Counted from the stretch's first letter, positions 35,724 through 44,822 are shown. The stretch: 64,000 nucleotides of DNA from Roseiarcus sp963717215 (GCA_963717215.1 CAVQVS010000008.1:248001-312000); one strand, 5' to 3'. Made by a program: numbers and translations. Notes: generated by a model not told the origin, from the letters alone.

Positions 35724-36437
35724 TTAACCTCCGACCAGTTCCTCGACCCAAACCGGAACCGTCTCGCTCGCAGGGCCCAAGCGCCGCTCATCGAACAGGT
35801 CCGCATTGTCGGCGGCCTCAAGGTTGATCTCGCAAGTCCGCAAGCCATAGGCGTGCGCCTCGGCGACGAAGCCGGCGGCGGGATAAACGGCGCCTGAAGT
35901 ACCGATGGCGACGAACAGGTCGGCCTTCCGTAGCGCCTGGTCGATCAGGTCCAGTGCGAGCGGCAACTCGCCGAACCAGACCACATGGGGACGCAAAGCA
36001 CCGGCGGCGCCGCAGTTCAGGCAAGCGTCCGAAACGGTCAGGTCATCGAGCCACGGGCGGACCACCTGGCAGCGGCCGCACCGGGCTTTCAAGAGTTCGC
36101 CATGCATGTGGATGACCGACGCTGAGCCCGCGCGCTCGTGCAGATCGTCGATGTTCTGCGTCACAAATGTCAGGCTGTCGCCGCGCTCAGCGAGCGCGCC
36201 CTCGAGCCGGGCTAACGCAAAATGCGCCGCGTTGGGCTTGGCGTTCAGGAGGTTGCGGCGTCGCAGATCGTAGAACGCGAGCACTGCTTCAGGATCGCGG
36301 GCAAAAGCTTCGGGCGTCGCGAGCTTCATCGGGTCGAACTTCGCCCAGATTCCCTCGCCCTTCTTGTCACGAAATGTGCCCAGTCCGCTTTCGGCTGACA
36401 CTCCTGCGCCGGTGAGAACGAAGATGTTCCGCGGCAT
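35724..36437 (-). CDS. cobB: NAD-dependent protein deacylase (Sir2/CobB)
   Basis: 237 residues, a class III sirtuin that removes acetyl or succinyl groups from lysines using NAD+. NAD loop GAGVSAESGLGTFRD (residues 8-22), TQNIDDLHERAG with the catalytic-site His in VIHMHGELLKARC, zinc cysteines CGRC and CLNC, and GTSGAVYPAAGFVAEAH. All key residues are present. It lies 12 bases downstream of the RMD1-family gene on the same strand, probably one operon. Confidence 0.95.
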   Translation of the reverse strand: MPRNIFVLTGAGVSAESGLGTFRDKKGEGIWAKFDPMKLATPEAFARDPEAVLAFYDLRRRNLLNAKPNAAHFALARLEGALAERGDSLTFVTQNIDDLHERAGSASVIHMHGELLKARCGRCQVVRPWLDDLTVSDACLNCGAAGALRPHVVWFGELPLALDLIDQALRKADLFVAIGTSGAVYPAAGFVAEAHAYGLRTCEINLEAADNADLFDERRLGPASETVPVWVEELVGG

Positions 36438-36449
36438 CGCCGTAGCGTC

Positions 36450-37265
36450 CTACCGCCCGTGCAACGCGAGCGCGATCTGCACGATTGCTGCGATCAGTTC
36501 GAGCACGATCAGGATCACGACCGCCGCCTCGAGCCGCGTCGCGCGGTCGGCGTCGATGATGTCGGTCAGCGCCTGCGCGGTGTCGCCGATCACTTCGAGC
36601 TTGCGCTTGAGCACATCGGCCCGCTCGTGCAGCTCGTATTCATCCGTGAGGCGGGCGTAGAGGCGCTCAAGCTCGGGGTGGTCCCATAGGACATCGGGCT
36701 TCTCCTCGACCGCGACGCGGCCCGAGACGCGGTGTTGCGCGAGCAACGCCTGGCCGATGAGCCTCAGCATCGCGCGTCGGCGGAACGGGGGCCTGCCGGT
36801 CGCCGCGAGCTTGGCCGCAAACGGCTCGATTACGTCGAACACTGCGTTGACCTCGCGCTCGTCGCGCGCCAGCGCCACCGTCTTGGCCAGCGCATCGGCG
36901 ATCACCAGAAAGCGCGGCGGCGACAGGTTCTTGATCTGGATCGGCCCGCTCGAGGACTTCTGCTCGTCGCCGTCGGGCGCGATTTCGAGCACCGCCGTTT
37001 CATCGTCGCCAAGCGCCCTGAACCCGCTGACCCGCGATCGCAGTTTCGCCAGCAGGTCCTCTTCCTCGAGCGGGGTCAAGCCAACCATCACGGCGACGCC
37101 GAAGCGAAACAAAGCCGCCATGCCTCGTTCGCCGACGCGGAAGGCGAGCGGCAGCGAGGAGATCATGTCCGGCCGCTCGAGCCCGGCGGTGTCGATGCGC
37201 TCGCCGACGATAAGGGCGCGCGCAGTCAGGCGCGTCGGAGCCGTCACAGGCAAGACGTCGGTCAT
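36450..37265 (-). CDS. RMD1/YagE family protein (DUF155)
   Basis: 271 residues. The body (RALIVGERIDTAGLE, VAVMVGLTPLEEEDLLAKLR) and the C-terminal single membrane helix (AAVVILIVLELIAAIVQIAL) after the long helical region HERADVLKRKLEVIGDTAQA match the RMD1/YagE family, which includes yeast Rmd1 and human RMND1 needed for mitochondrial translation. The bacterial role is unknown. Upstream of cobB by 12 bases. Confidence 0.88.
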   Translation of the reverse strand: MTDVLPVTAPTRLTARALIVGERIDTAGLERPDMISSLPLAFRVGERGMAALFRFGVAVMVGLTPLEEEDLLAKLRSRVSGFRALGDDETAVLEIAPDGDEQKSSSGPIQIKNLSPPRFLVIADALAKTVALARDEREVNAVFDVIEPFAAKLAATGRPPFRRRAMLRLIGQALLAQHRVSGRVAVEEKPDVLWDHPELERLYARLTDEYELHERADVLKRKLEVIGDTAQALTDIIDADRATRLEAAVVILIVLELIAAIVQIALALHGR

Positions 37266-37404
37266 CGAAGCAGTTTAGGGCGGGGCGCGCGCCACCGCCA
37301 GCCACCCGAGCGGCCACCAGGGCACCGGGATGCGGGCGCTGTCCGACCGCCCTCTTTCCCGATAAATTGCCGAGCGCGACATCACCAAGTTGGGGAGAAC
37401 GAGG

Positions 37405-37884
37405 ATGGACAAAAGCAGCGACGCCCGATGGCGCCTCGACGGCGTCCGGGTCGTCCGTTCGAGCGAACTCGATATCAACACGGCCCAGACGCCTGGTATG
37501 AATCGCGCGGCGGCCATCACCCACGCTCGCGCGGGGGCGGAGAAGCTGTGGGCGGGAACGGTTGTCATTCATCCCAAGGCCAAGACCGGCGCCCACCATC
37601 ATGGGCCGGTGGAGAGCGTCATCTATGTTGTCAGCGGACGCGCCCGCATGCGCTGGGGCGACCGGCTCGAATTCGTGGCCGAAGCCGGCCCGGGCGATTT
37701 CATCTACGTGCCGCCCTTCGTCCCCCACCAGGAGATAAACGCCAGCGATGAGACGCCGTTGTCCTGCGTGCTGGTGCGCAGCGGCCAGGAACCGGTCGTG
37801 GTCAATCTCGACTTGCCTGGCGTCGAACCCAATCCGGAAACGGTCGAGTGGGTCGACGACCTGCATCCGCCGCGCAACTCTTAG
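37405..37884 (+). CDS. Cupin domain protein
   Basis: 159 residues from the ATG at 37405 (GGAGAACGAG upstream). A single cupin barrel: motif 1 is HPKAKTGAHHHGPVESVIYV, with three histidines for metal binding, and motif 2 is GDFIYVPPFVPHQEINA. Start DGVRVVRSSELDINTAQTPG. Such proteins can be isomerases, dioxygenases or sensors; no substrate can be assigned. Convergent with bluB. Confidence 0.85.
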   Translation: MDKSSDARWRLDGVRVVRSSELDINTAQTPGMNRAAAITHARAGAEKLWAGTVVIHPKAKTGAHHHGPVESVIYVVSGRARMRWGDRLEFVAEAGPGDFIYVPPFVPHQEINASDETPLSCVLVRSGQEPVVVNLDLPGVEPNPETVEWVDDLHPPRNS

Positions 37885-37915
37885 CCGCGCTGGGAGACGC
37901 GACCACCGAGGCGCG

Positions 37916-38572
37916 CTACCGGCGCAGAACCGGATGCGCCTCGCGACGCTGCCAGCCGTTGCGCTCGAGTTCCGGGATCAGATGTTGCTCACGTGGAAAG
38001 CCAACGCAGAGATAAGCGATGAACGTCCAGGCGCGTGGAACGTCGAGCGCCTGGGCGATCGCGCCTGGATCGAGAATGGACACCCAGCCAACGCCCAGGC
38101 CATGGGCGCGCGCGGCGAGCCAGAATGTGTTCAGGGCGCAGACCGTCGAATAGCGGCGCGTTTCCGGCATGGTCCGAGCGCCAAGGCCATGGCCCTGCTC
38201 GCTCACCTCGTCGCAAAACACCGCAAGGTGGATCGGCGCCTCGTTGAGGCCGGCAAGCTTGAGCCTGGCGTAAAGCGCCGCCCGCTCACCAGCGTAGGCG
38301 CCGAGCGCGTCCCGGTTGGCCGCCTCGAAATTCGTCCGAATGGAAGCGCGGCGCGCCTTATCGTCAACGCGCACGAAGCGAGTCGGCTGGCAATTGCCGA
38401 CCGAAGGCGCAAGCGCGGCGAGGTCGAAGAGCTCGGCCAGCATCGCCTCATCCGGCGCATCCGGGCGGAAATGGCGGACGTCGCGCCGCCAGGCTAGAAG
38501 CTGGGCGAAGGCTGCTTGGAACACCGCGTCAAACTGGGGCGCTTCGTGGAGGACATCGGCCAATTCCGCCAT
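37916..38572 (-). CDS. bluB: 5,6-dimethylbenzimidazole synthase BluB
   Basis: 218 residues from the ATG at 38570-38572. BluB fragments reduced FMN with oxygen to make dimethylbenzimidazole, the lower ligand of vitamin B12. The nitroreductase-like fold shows RRDVRHFRPDAPDEAMLAEL, the signature LAPSVGNCQPTRFVRV and LAARAHGLGVGWVSILDP. The last conserved block WRREAHPVL is present. No other cobalamin gene is in the window and I see no cobalamin riboswitch upstream. A longer frame to 38641 exists but lacks family similarity. Confidence 0.93.
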   Translation of the reverse strand: MAELADVLHEAPQFDAVFQAAFAQLLAWRRDVRHFRPDAPDEAMLAELFDLAALAPSVGNCQPTRFVRVDDKARRASIRTNFEAANRDALGAYAGERAALYARLKLAGLNEAPIHLAVFCDEVSEQGHGLGARTMPETRRYSTVCALNTFWLAARAHGLGVGWVSILDPGAIAQALDVPRAWTFIAYLCVGFPREQHLIPELERNGWQRREAHPVLRR

Positions 38573-38689
38573 CGCCGCTCCTCTGTCCCCGAACGTTCGG
38601 TCCCGGCTCCTATGGCATAACGCGCGGGCCGCAGTCCGCAAAGAGAATATCGCGCTCTTTGTGCTTCGCCCGCTTTATCAAGGACGCGC

Positions 38690-38866
38690 AGCGGAGACGG
38701 CGAGGTCATCGCATGGGTAGTTTTGCCGATTGCGCTATGCGTTCGAGACTGGAAAGGTTCGTTCCGTCCGGGTGGCAAGCCGTACGACCAGCGGCTTCAA
38801 GGGGGTCGCCGAACCCGTGGCGAATTGGCGTGCGCGGCAAAAATCTCCCTGCCGCGCACGCTTTTT
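38690..38866 (+). ncRNA. Candidate small RNA ending at an intrinsic terminator
   Basis: Between divergent starts of bluB (leftward) and the end of the aldo/keto reductase there is no convincing gene, yet a strong rightward terminator sits at 38828-38866. Upstream of it are further small hairpins: AAGCCG/CGGCTT (38777-38782 with 38792-38797) and GGG/CCC around 38802-38816. A short transcript starting near or after 38690 and ending at 38866 would explain the terminator. The 5' end is a guess; I recognise no known RNA family (not 6S, SRP or tmRNA). Confidence 0.35.
38828..38866 (+). terminator. Strong intrinsic terminator, rightward
   Basis: GCGTGCGCGGCA (38828-38839) pairs perfectly over 12 bases with TGCCGCGCACGC (38850-38861), loop AAAATCTCCC, followed by five T (38862-38866). 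There is no T-run on the other side, so it acts on rightward transcripts, although no rightward protein gene precedes it. Confidence 0.85.
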
Positions 38867-38902
38867 CCCGTCTGCTCGACCCCAGCGTTCGCCGCGTTCG
38901 GG

Positions 38903-39845
38903 TCAATGGTCCCGCGGAATGAAGCCAGGCACACCGGTCTCCACTACAGGGTTGCGCCGGACATTCGTCGTTATGCCATGGCGAATCTCCCGCATGGCGT
39001 CTTCAGGCAGGCTCGAAATGTCAAAGTTTTCTGTGATACGGGAAGCCGTGCGAGAGGTGACCAGAAACGCAGTGCCGCGCTGTACGGCCCAGGCAAGCGC
39101 AACTTGAGCAGGCGTCTTGTGGACGCGCTGTGCGATGGCTGTGATTACGGGGTCGTCCAAAACTTTCGGATCCATGCCATGTCCCAGCGGCGCGCCGGCT
39201 TGCACGACAATCCCATTTTCCCGACAAAATTCGAGCAAGTCCCATTGAGGGAAGTAGCGGATGGCACTCGACTTGCGCGACTGCAGGCTTGATCCGCGCG
39301 GCGGCGACGATCTCGCGCAGCTGATCCAAAGTGACATCTGACAAGCCGATCGACTTGCATTGGCCCTCGTCCACGAGGCGCTCGAGCGCTCGCCAGGTCT
39401 CGACCAACGTCACTCCGGAATCATAGATGACCTGATCGTGCTCGTCCCTCGGGTCCTGCTCGTCGCCGGGCCGAAAGGCGAAGGGGGTGTGGATAAGATA
39501 GCAATCGACCGTATCGATTTGCAGCCGGTGGCGGCTGGCGTCAAAGGCGGGCTTGACCCGCTCAGGACGATGATTGGTGTTCCACAGCTTGGTGGTGACG
39601 AAGACGTCCTCCCGCCGAACCGCCCCGCTCTTGAAAACTTCCTGCATCGCCTCGCCAACGGCTCCTTCATTGCGGTAGCGCTCCGCGCAATCGAAATGTC
39701 GGAATCCAACTTCCAGGGCTGTCTTTGTCGCCTGTTTGGTCGCGACAGAATCCGCGATCAGCGTGCCAAACCCGACCGCAGGCATGACGCCCGATCCATT
39801 GTTGAGTGGGATCTTTGTGTAGCGAAGTAAATCGGCGGTGCTCAT
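38903..39845 (-). CDS. Aldo/keto reductase (single frameshift)
   Basis: NADPH-dependent aldo/keto reductase of ~310 residues. Frame one starts at the ATG at 39843-39845 (AAAGGAG seven bases upstream; the ATG at 39849-39851 is too close to it) and holds the catalytic motif RHFDCAERYRNEGAVGEAM, TKLWNTNHRPERVKPAFDAS and VAQVECHPLLP. The rest (WDLLEFCRENGIVVQAGAPL, TPAQVALAWAVQRG) is in another frame ending at 38903. The break is at a GGG run at 39249-39251: removing one base restores HPLLPQWDLLEF. Both halves are well conserved, so a sequence error is likely. Divergent from the HTH gene at 40185. Confidence 0.85.
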
Positions 39846-40184
39846 GCGCATGCTCCTTTGTCAGAGGCTGGTGGCCGCATCAGCGACGGAGGGTTCGAGG
39901 CAGCGCCTGAGTATCCGGCCTGGCCCGGCGTACGGCAATGTTCTGTCGCGCCGCCCAGCACCCGATTCTTTCATCGACTGCGGTTGCACTGGATCGCGAC
40001 ATCGTTCCGCTGCCGTCGCGCCGCATTCTCGCTGGAACGCGGGTGCTCTATCCTGAATCCAAAATTTGGGTAATTCTGTCGACTTATCAGTCTGTTGTAG
40101 CAAGGACAAAACAAATTATTTCCGTAAAGTAGAATATGAAGTATACTTTCCGTTTTCGCCGCATTCGCGGCGCCGGAGAACCCC
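39846..40184. other. A+T-rich divergent intergenic region
   Basis: 339 bases between the aldo/keto reductase and the HTH gene. From about 40050 to 40160 the base composition drops clearly below the surroundings, for instance ACAAAACAAATTATTTCCG. No gene is visible. It should contain the promoters of both flanking genes and possibly an operator for the HTH protein. Confidence 0.5.
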
Positions 40185-40694
40185 ATGACTGACGATCCCG
40201 CTCCTTCGATGCTCACGCGCGATCTTCGAGCCCAACGCCGCGCGCGGCGTGCGACCAAGAGCGCCCGGCGGAACCGCGTTTTTAGCTTGATGGTGTCTGG
40301 CTACAATTACAGCCAAATCGCAGAGAAGGTGCGGATCAGCGTTGGGACGGTCCGCCGAGAAATCAACCGGACGCTCGCGGAACGACGGGTCAACGCGTCC
40401 GGGCGCTTCGCTCGCATCGAAATTGCGCCGCTGATCAAAGCCCTGCGGCTTGTCGAGGCTGCCGCTGAGCTTGGCGAAGTCAAGGCAATCGTAGCCTATT
40501 TGCGAGTTGTCGCAGCGCTCGAGCGCTATCATGAGCTGGCGGCAGGGAACTCCTCGTCGCGCCAATCGACCAAGGCCGCGCCGCACGCCTTGCCTGCACC
40601 GCCCAAGGCACTGACCTTCGTTATCTCGCCCGTTGACGATGAACCGGCGATTGTCGATGAGGCAGGAGGCGACGCGCTGGACACGCAAGGCTGA
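40185..40694 (+). CDS. Helix-turn-helix DNA-binding protein, unknown family
   Basis: 169 residues. Residues ~35-65 (SLMVSGYNYSQIAEKVRISV, then GTVRREINRTL) form a clear helix-turn-helix of the sigma-70 region 4/resolvase type. A basic N-terminus (RDLRAQRRARRATKSARRNR) precedes it and a helical, alanine-rich segment (IAPLIKALRLVEAAAELGEV) follows; the last 40 residues are proline- and acid-rich and probably disordered. The layout recalls small phage or plasmid-type regulators and terminase small subunits, but no phage gene is near. It stands alone after an A+T-rich region, which may mean acquisition. Function unknown. Confidence 0.65.
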   Translation: MTDDPAPSMLTRDLRAQRRARRATKSARRNRVFSLMVSGYNYSQIAEKVRISVGTVRREINRTLAERRVNASGRFARIEIAPLIKALRLVEAAAELGEVKAIVAYLRVVAALERYHELAAGNSSSRQSTKAAPHALPAPPKALTFVISPVDDEPAIVDEAGGDALDTQG

Positions 40695-40797
40695 CAGGTG
40701 GAGCGGTCGGTCACGAGCGCGCCGCGATTCGAGCTGCAAGAAAGCGCACTTAATCTGCTGAAATGATTGGTGCGCGTAACATTGTGCGTGGGAGGTT

Positions 40798-41784
40798 CTA
40801 AAGCGCCCGCACTCGTGCTTTCGTCGCTTTCTCAACAGTAAGCCGATTGCGGAGGGGCAGGCCGAAGGCCTCGGATTCGATCTCGAACACGTCGCCCTTC
40901 TGCGTCTTCACGCCGTCGCTGAATGACAACGTAGCGGTGCCGAAGAAATGGACGTGAACGTCGCCCGGGCGCCGAAATAAGCCATACTTGAAATGATGCG
41001 CCTCGAGATTCGCGATCGAATGCGCCATGTTCTGTTCGCCGGACAGAAACGGCTTTTCCCAGATGACTTCCTTAGCCCGGCGTATGCGCGAGATGCCATT
41101 GATATCCGCGGGCAGATCGCCAACCAGTAGCTCCGGGCCGACGCTTGCAGGCCTGAGCTTCGAATGCGCGAGCAAAAGATAGTTCTGCCGCTCGGTGATG
41201 TGATCGGAGAACTCGTTGCCCAGCGCAAACCCCACACGAACGGGCAAGCCGGTGTCATCGATAAGGTAGATCCCAACGATCTCCGGCTCTTCACCGCCGT
41301 CGAGTGCGAAAGCCGGGCTGGGCAGATCCCCCTCTGGAGCGACAAGGGATAAACCATTGCCCTTGTAAAACCACTCCGGCTGCGCGCCGGTTTCGCTCTT
41401 CGCCGGCTTGCCGCCCTCAACGCCCATTTTAAACATGCGCATCGAGTCGGTGAGCTTGGACGGATCGGCGAGATCCTTGTGCATCTTGTCCCGTCCCTCC
41501 GCCGAGCCCAGATGCGTCAGCCCCGTTCCGGTCACGATCATGTGCGCGGGATCCTTGTGGTCGACCGGCGCGAGCACACGCCGCTCTTTCAAGGCTCGAG
41601 CGAGCTCGACCGGCTTGCCAACTCCTCGATCGGCAATGAGCTTGCGAAGCGACACTCCCTCGGCGATCGCCTGGCGCGCAAGGTCGACCGTCGTGCGCGC
41701 GCCTTTGATCAACCGGCTTTCACCCCGCGCCGTGACCGCAAGCGCTCGCTTCCCGTTCTCGTCGATGAATTGCGCCAGTCTCAC
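40798..41784 (-). CDS. AraD1 family FAH-fold protein (sugar-acid dehydratase/hydrolase)
   Basis: 328 residues. The C-terminal two-thirds are the fumarylacetoacetate hydrolase fold: MIVTGTGLTHLGSAEGRDKM, the metal-binding EEPEIVGIYLIDDTG, GFALGNEFSDHITERQNYLL and HVHFFGTATLSFSDGVKTQK. This arrangement is the AraD1 family, found in L-arabinose or sugar-acid catabolic clusters and thought to act on 2-keto-3-deoxy acids. Its ATG overlaps the HAD stop by four bases, so it ends a GntR-UxaA-HAD-AraD1 operon. A second FAH-family gene lies across the divergent promoter at 44880. Confidence 0.85.
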   Translation of the reverse strand: MRLAQFIDENGKRALAVTARGESRLIKGARTTVDLARQAIAEGVSLRKLIADRGVGKPVELARALKERRVLAPVDHKDPAHMIVTGTGLTHLGSAEGRDKMHKDLADPSKLTDSMRMFKMGVEGGKPAKSETGAQPEWFYKGNGLSLVAPEGDLPSPAFALDGGEEPEIVGIYLIDDTGLPVRVGFALGNEFSDHITERQNYLLLAHSKLRPASVGPELLVGDLPADINGISRIRRAKEVIWEKPFLSGEQNMAHSIANLEAHHFKYGLFRRPGDVHVHFFGTATLSFSDGVKTQKGDVFEIESEAFGLPLRNRLTVEKATKARVRAL

Positions 41785-42464
41785 GCTTTTGCCCCTTCCT
41801 CAGCGCCGGCATTCAGGCGCGTTTCAATCAGTTCGAAGATACGTGGATCGGTGAAATTGCTGGCCGCGAATTTCGCGCCCGCATCGATCAGCGTTCGCGA
41901 ATCCAGTGTCGTCATCATGCCCACGACAGCGAGGCCTGCGGCAGCGGCGGCGCGAACGCCCGACAGCGAGTCCTCAAAGGCGACCGAGTGCGCCGCCGAG
42001 GCGGCCGTGCGCTCGAGCGCTGTCAGATAAGGCAATGGATCGGGCTTGGAACGCTCGAGCTCCGAGCCGATCACCAGGATCGGCAAACGTTGCCCAATCC
42101 CCAACGCCGCGAGAACCTTCTCCGCATTGGCGCGGGGCGCGTTGGTGACGACCGCGCGCTTAAGTCCGCGACGGTCGGCAAAATCGAGCAACGCAAGAGC
42201 GCCCAGGATGGGCTCGAGCGCGCCCAAATTATCTCGGTAGTCCGCTTCCTTGGCGTCCAGGGTAGCGGCCTGCTCGACCGGCGATAAATGCGCGAGATAG
42301 CGACTGGCAATCATTTCGTTGGACGCGCCCATGATCTTCGCGGCGTACTCGGAATGATCGAGCTCAATCCCGTGCGGCGCAAACACGCGCTGGAACGCGA
42401 CAAGATGCTCGGGGTCGCTGTCAACCAGCGTTCCATCGAGATCGAACAGCAGCGCAGTTTTCAT
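41781..42464 (-). CDS. HAD family phosphatase, beta-phosphoglucomutase-like
   Basis: 227 residues from the ATG at 42462-42464. Motif I is FDLDGTLVDSDPEHLVAFQR (nucleophile Asp near residue 8), motif II is AVVTNAPRAN, and motifs III/IV are RSKPDPLPYLTAL and VAFEDSLSGVRAAAAAGLAV. Subclass I cap, typical of sugar-phosphate phosphatases or mutases. Within the sugar-acid operon it may remove phosphate from a dead-end sugar phosphate; this is inference. Confidence 0.88.
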   Translation of the reverse strand: MKTALLFDLDGTLVDSDPEHLVAFQRVFAPHGIELDHSEYAAKIMGASNEMIASRYLAHLSPVEQAATLDAKEADYRDNLGALEPILGALALLDFADRRGLKRAVVTNAPRANAEKVLAALGIGQRLPILVIGSELERSKPDPLPYLTALERTAASAAHSVAFEDSLSGVRAAAAAGLAVVGMMTTLDSRTLIDAGAKFAASNFTDPRIFELIETRLNAGAEEGAKA

Positions 42465-42543
42465 CTGGCGAGGGGCCTCCCGCGCATCCGCTTTGGCGCT
42501 CCCAATATCCTCCCAGCGTCGATCCGCAAGGGAGTCGACCCCC

Positions 42544-44063
42544 TCACATTGTCGCTCCAATCTGCCAGGGAGCGAATTCCGCATCGCCATATCCCAGGAG
42601 TTCGGACTTGGTCCGCTCGCCTGAAGCAACTGCGAGAACCTTGTTGAAAATCTCCTGTCCCTTGTCCGCGATCGAAACACCGTCGACGACGTCGCCGCAA
42701 TTGATGTCCATGTCCTCGATCATCCTGCGGTATGTGTCATTGTTGGTGGCGAGCTTGACCGACGGCGTCGGCTTGCAGCCGTAAGCCGAGCCGCGGCCGG
42801 TCGTGAAGCAGAGGACGTTTGCGCCGCCGGCGACCTGGCCGGTTGCCGATACGGGATCGTAGCCCGGCGTATCCATGAACACGAAGCCCTTGGCCGTGAC
42901 CGGCTGGGCGTATTCATAGACTTCGTTGAGCGCGGTCGTGCCGCCCTTCGCGGCTGCGCCCAGCGACTTCTCGAGAATGGTTGTCAAGCCTCCTGCCTTG
43001 TTTCCAGGTGAAGGATTGTTGTTCATCTCTCCGCCGTTGCGCGCGCAATAATCCTCCCACCAACGGATACGCTCGACGAGCTTGTGACCGATTTCCGGCG
43101 TCGCGGCGCGGCGGGTCAGCAAATGCTCAGCTCCGTAAATCTCCGGCGTCTCCGAAAGAATTGCAGTGCCGCCATTGCGCACCAGGATGTCGACCGCAGC
43201 GCCCAGCGCGGGGTTGGCAGTGATGCCTGAATAGCCGTCTGAACCACCGCATTGAAGGGCGAGCATCAGTTCGCTCGCCGGCGCCGGCTTTCGCTCAACG
43301 CTTGTTAAGAGCCGGCAGCATGGTGCGGATGTGATCGACGCCGGCGGCAACGGTCTTGCGCGTGCCCCCAGTCGCCTGAATCGTCAGGCTGTGGAACGAG
43401 TCGCTTTCGACGATCCCGTACTCCTCCTTCATGCGGCCGATCTGAAACACCTCGCAACCAAGGCCCACCATCAGGGTCGCGCCAATGTTGGGGTTTCCGG
43501 CGTAACCCCATTGCGTGCGCATGAGCGCGTCGAATCCCTCGCCCTTAGCGGCGATGCCACATCCCGTGCCGTGGACGAGCGCGATGATTCCATCGACATT
43601 CGGATAGTCGGCGAGCATGTCCGAGCGCTCGACCTCCTTCGCGATCAGTCGCGCGACCGTCGCGGAGCAATTCACCGAAGTCAGCACCGCGAGATAGTTG
43701 CGTGTCCCAACCTTGCCGTTTGCCCGCCGATAGCCCTGAAAGCTCGGCTGCTCCTCAACGGGGAGGATGTTCTCGAGGCGCGTATCCTCGCCAAAATGAT
43801 AGTCGCGCGCGAAGTCTTTGACCGCGCAATTGTGCTCGTGCACCCATTCGCCAGGCGCGATCGGGCGGGAGGCGAAACCAATGATCTGGCCGAACTTGCG
43901 GATCGGCGCGCCTTCTTCGACTGAGACCACCGTCATCTTGTGGCCCTTCGGAACGCGCTGGCGAGCGGCGACGCCGCGACGGTTCAGATCCAGCTGAAAT
44001 GTCATCAATCGCGATGATCACGTTGTCCGAAGGGTCGAGGCGCAGGGCGCGTGGCGTGGTCAT
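42544..44063 (-). CDS. UxaA/GarD family sugar-acid dehydratase (two frameshifts)
   Basis: Altronate/galactarate dehydratase family, iron-dependent, about 500 residues when three frames are joined. Start MTTPRALRLDPSDNVIIAID at 44063; frame two from ~43985 (RRGVAARQRVPKGHKMTVVS, EHNCAVKDFARDYHFGEDT, HGTGCGIAAKGEGFD); frame three from ~43303 to 42544 (ALQCGGSDGYSGITANPALG, FMDTPGYDPVSATGQVAGGA, RGSAYGCKPTPSVKLATNND). The second break is at AACAAGC, where one base fewer gives LNSVERKPAPASELM. It should dehydrate an aldonic or aldaric acid to a 2-keto-3-deoxy acid. It follows gntR by 31 bases. True substrate unknown. Confidence 0.85.
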
Positions 44064-44094
44064 GATTGCCGTCTTTTGGTTAGGTGGGTTGCCC

Positions 44095-44817
44095 TTATGG
44101 GGAGAAAAGTTCCGGCTTTCGCTTGGCGAGATCCTCGAGCCGGGTGGCCGTGATCCCGAGGTGGCGCGTCATAGCGTCGCGCGCGGCGGTTGGATCTTCC
44201 GCTTCAATCGCCGCGGCGATCGCGGAATGCTCGTTCAGGCTCGCGCGAAGCTGCTCCGACGACAACATAGTCAGTCTACGGGTCCTTTCCAGATGGACGC
44301 GTAGAGAGTGTAGGACATCGGCGGAGCGTGCCATTCCCAAGCTTGCGGTCAATATCTGGTGAAACGTCACGTCGAGTCCGTAAAACGTCGCTCGATCCTT
44401 CTCGGCGACCGCCGCGACTTGCTGCCTGAGGTTGGCGGCAAGCGCATCCTTGTCGGCGCGGCTCATCCGGCGCGCGGCCTCGGCCGCGATCTCCCCCTCA
44501 AGCGCGCTGCGGATGAACAACCGCTCGCGCGCGTCATTGAGCGAGATCCGCGCGACAAACGATCCGTGTTGCGGTGCAACGTCGACCAGACGATCATAGG
44601 CTAGGCGGCTGACGGCGGCGGAAACGGGAAAGCGGGAGACGCGCAGTTTTTCGCACAATCCCGTTTTGTCGATCAAGCTCCCCGGCTCGAGTGCGCCGGA
44701 GAGAATCGCTTCCTTCAATTCGCCGTACACGGCGTCCGCCTTCGAATAGGCGCCTTTTGTCAAATCCTGCCCGCCGCTCAAAGCGAAGCGAGACGCTTCG
44801 CCTCCTCCCGCTAACAT
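44095..44817 (-). CDS. GntR family transcriptional regulator (FadR/FCD type)
   Basis: Up to 240 residues. N-terminal winged helix: KADAVYGELKEAILSGALEP then KTGLCEKLRVSRFPVSAAVS; C-terminal FCD ligand domain with the metal histidines in FYGLDVTFHQIL and LNEHSAIAAAIEAEDPTAARD-type segments. It probably represses the divergent sugar-acid operons and is released by an intermediate. The ATG at 44815-44817 lies inside a palindrome, so the true start may be the in-frame TTG near 44763, which would put both palindromes in the intergenic region. Confidence 0.9.
   Translation of the reverse strand: MLAGGGEASRFALSGGQDLTKGAYSKADAVYGELKEAILSGALEPGSLIDKTGLCEKLRVSRFPVSAAVSRLAYDRLVDVAPQHGSFVARISLNDARERLFIRSALEGEIAAEAARRMSRADKDALAANLRQQVAAVAEKDRATFYGLDVTFHQILTASLGMARSADVLHSLRVHLERTRRLTMLSSEQLRASLNEHSAIAAAIEAEDPTAARDAMTRHLGITATRLEDLAKRKPELFSP
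44783..44801. promoter_or_regulatory. Inverted repeat near the gntR start
   Basis: GCGAAGCG-AGA-CGCTTCGC, a perfect 8-base inverted repeat. It is either coding for the extreme N-terminus of GntR or, with the downstream start, part of the divergent promoter region as a second regulatory site. Confidence 0.4.
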
Positions 44818-44822
44818 GTTAG
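44811..44822. promoter_or_regulatory. Putative GntR operator between the divergent sugar-acid operons
   Basis: CTAACATGTTAG is a perfect 12-base palindrome of the size and symmetry bound by FCD-type GntR repressors. It lies between gntR and the FAH-family gene at 44880 and would control both directions. The assignment is by position and symmetry only. Confidence 0.55.

Noticed and set aside
38573..38902. Cobalamin riboswitch upstream of bluB
   Set aside because: I looked for the B12-box and the surrounding helices and found none; the visible structure is a terminator on the opposite strand.
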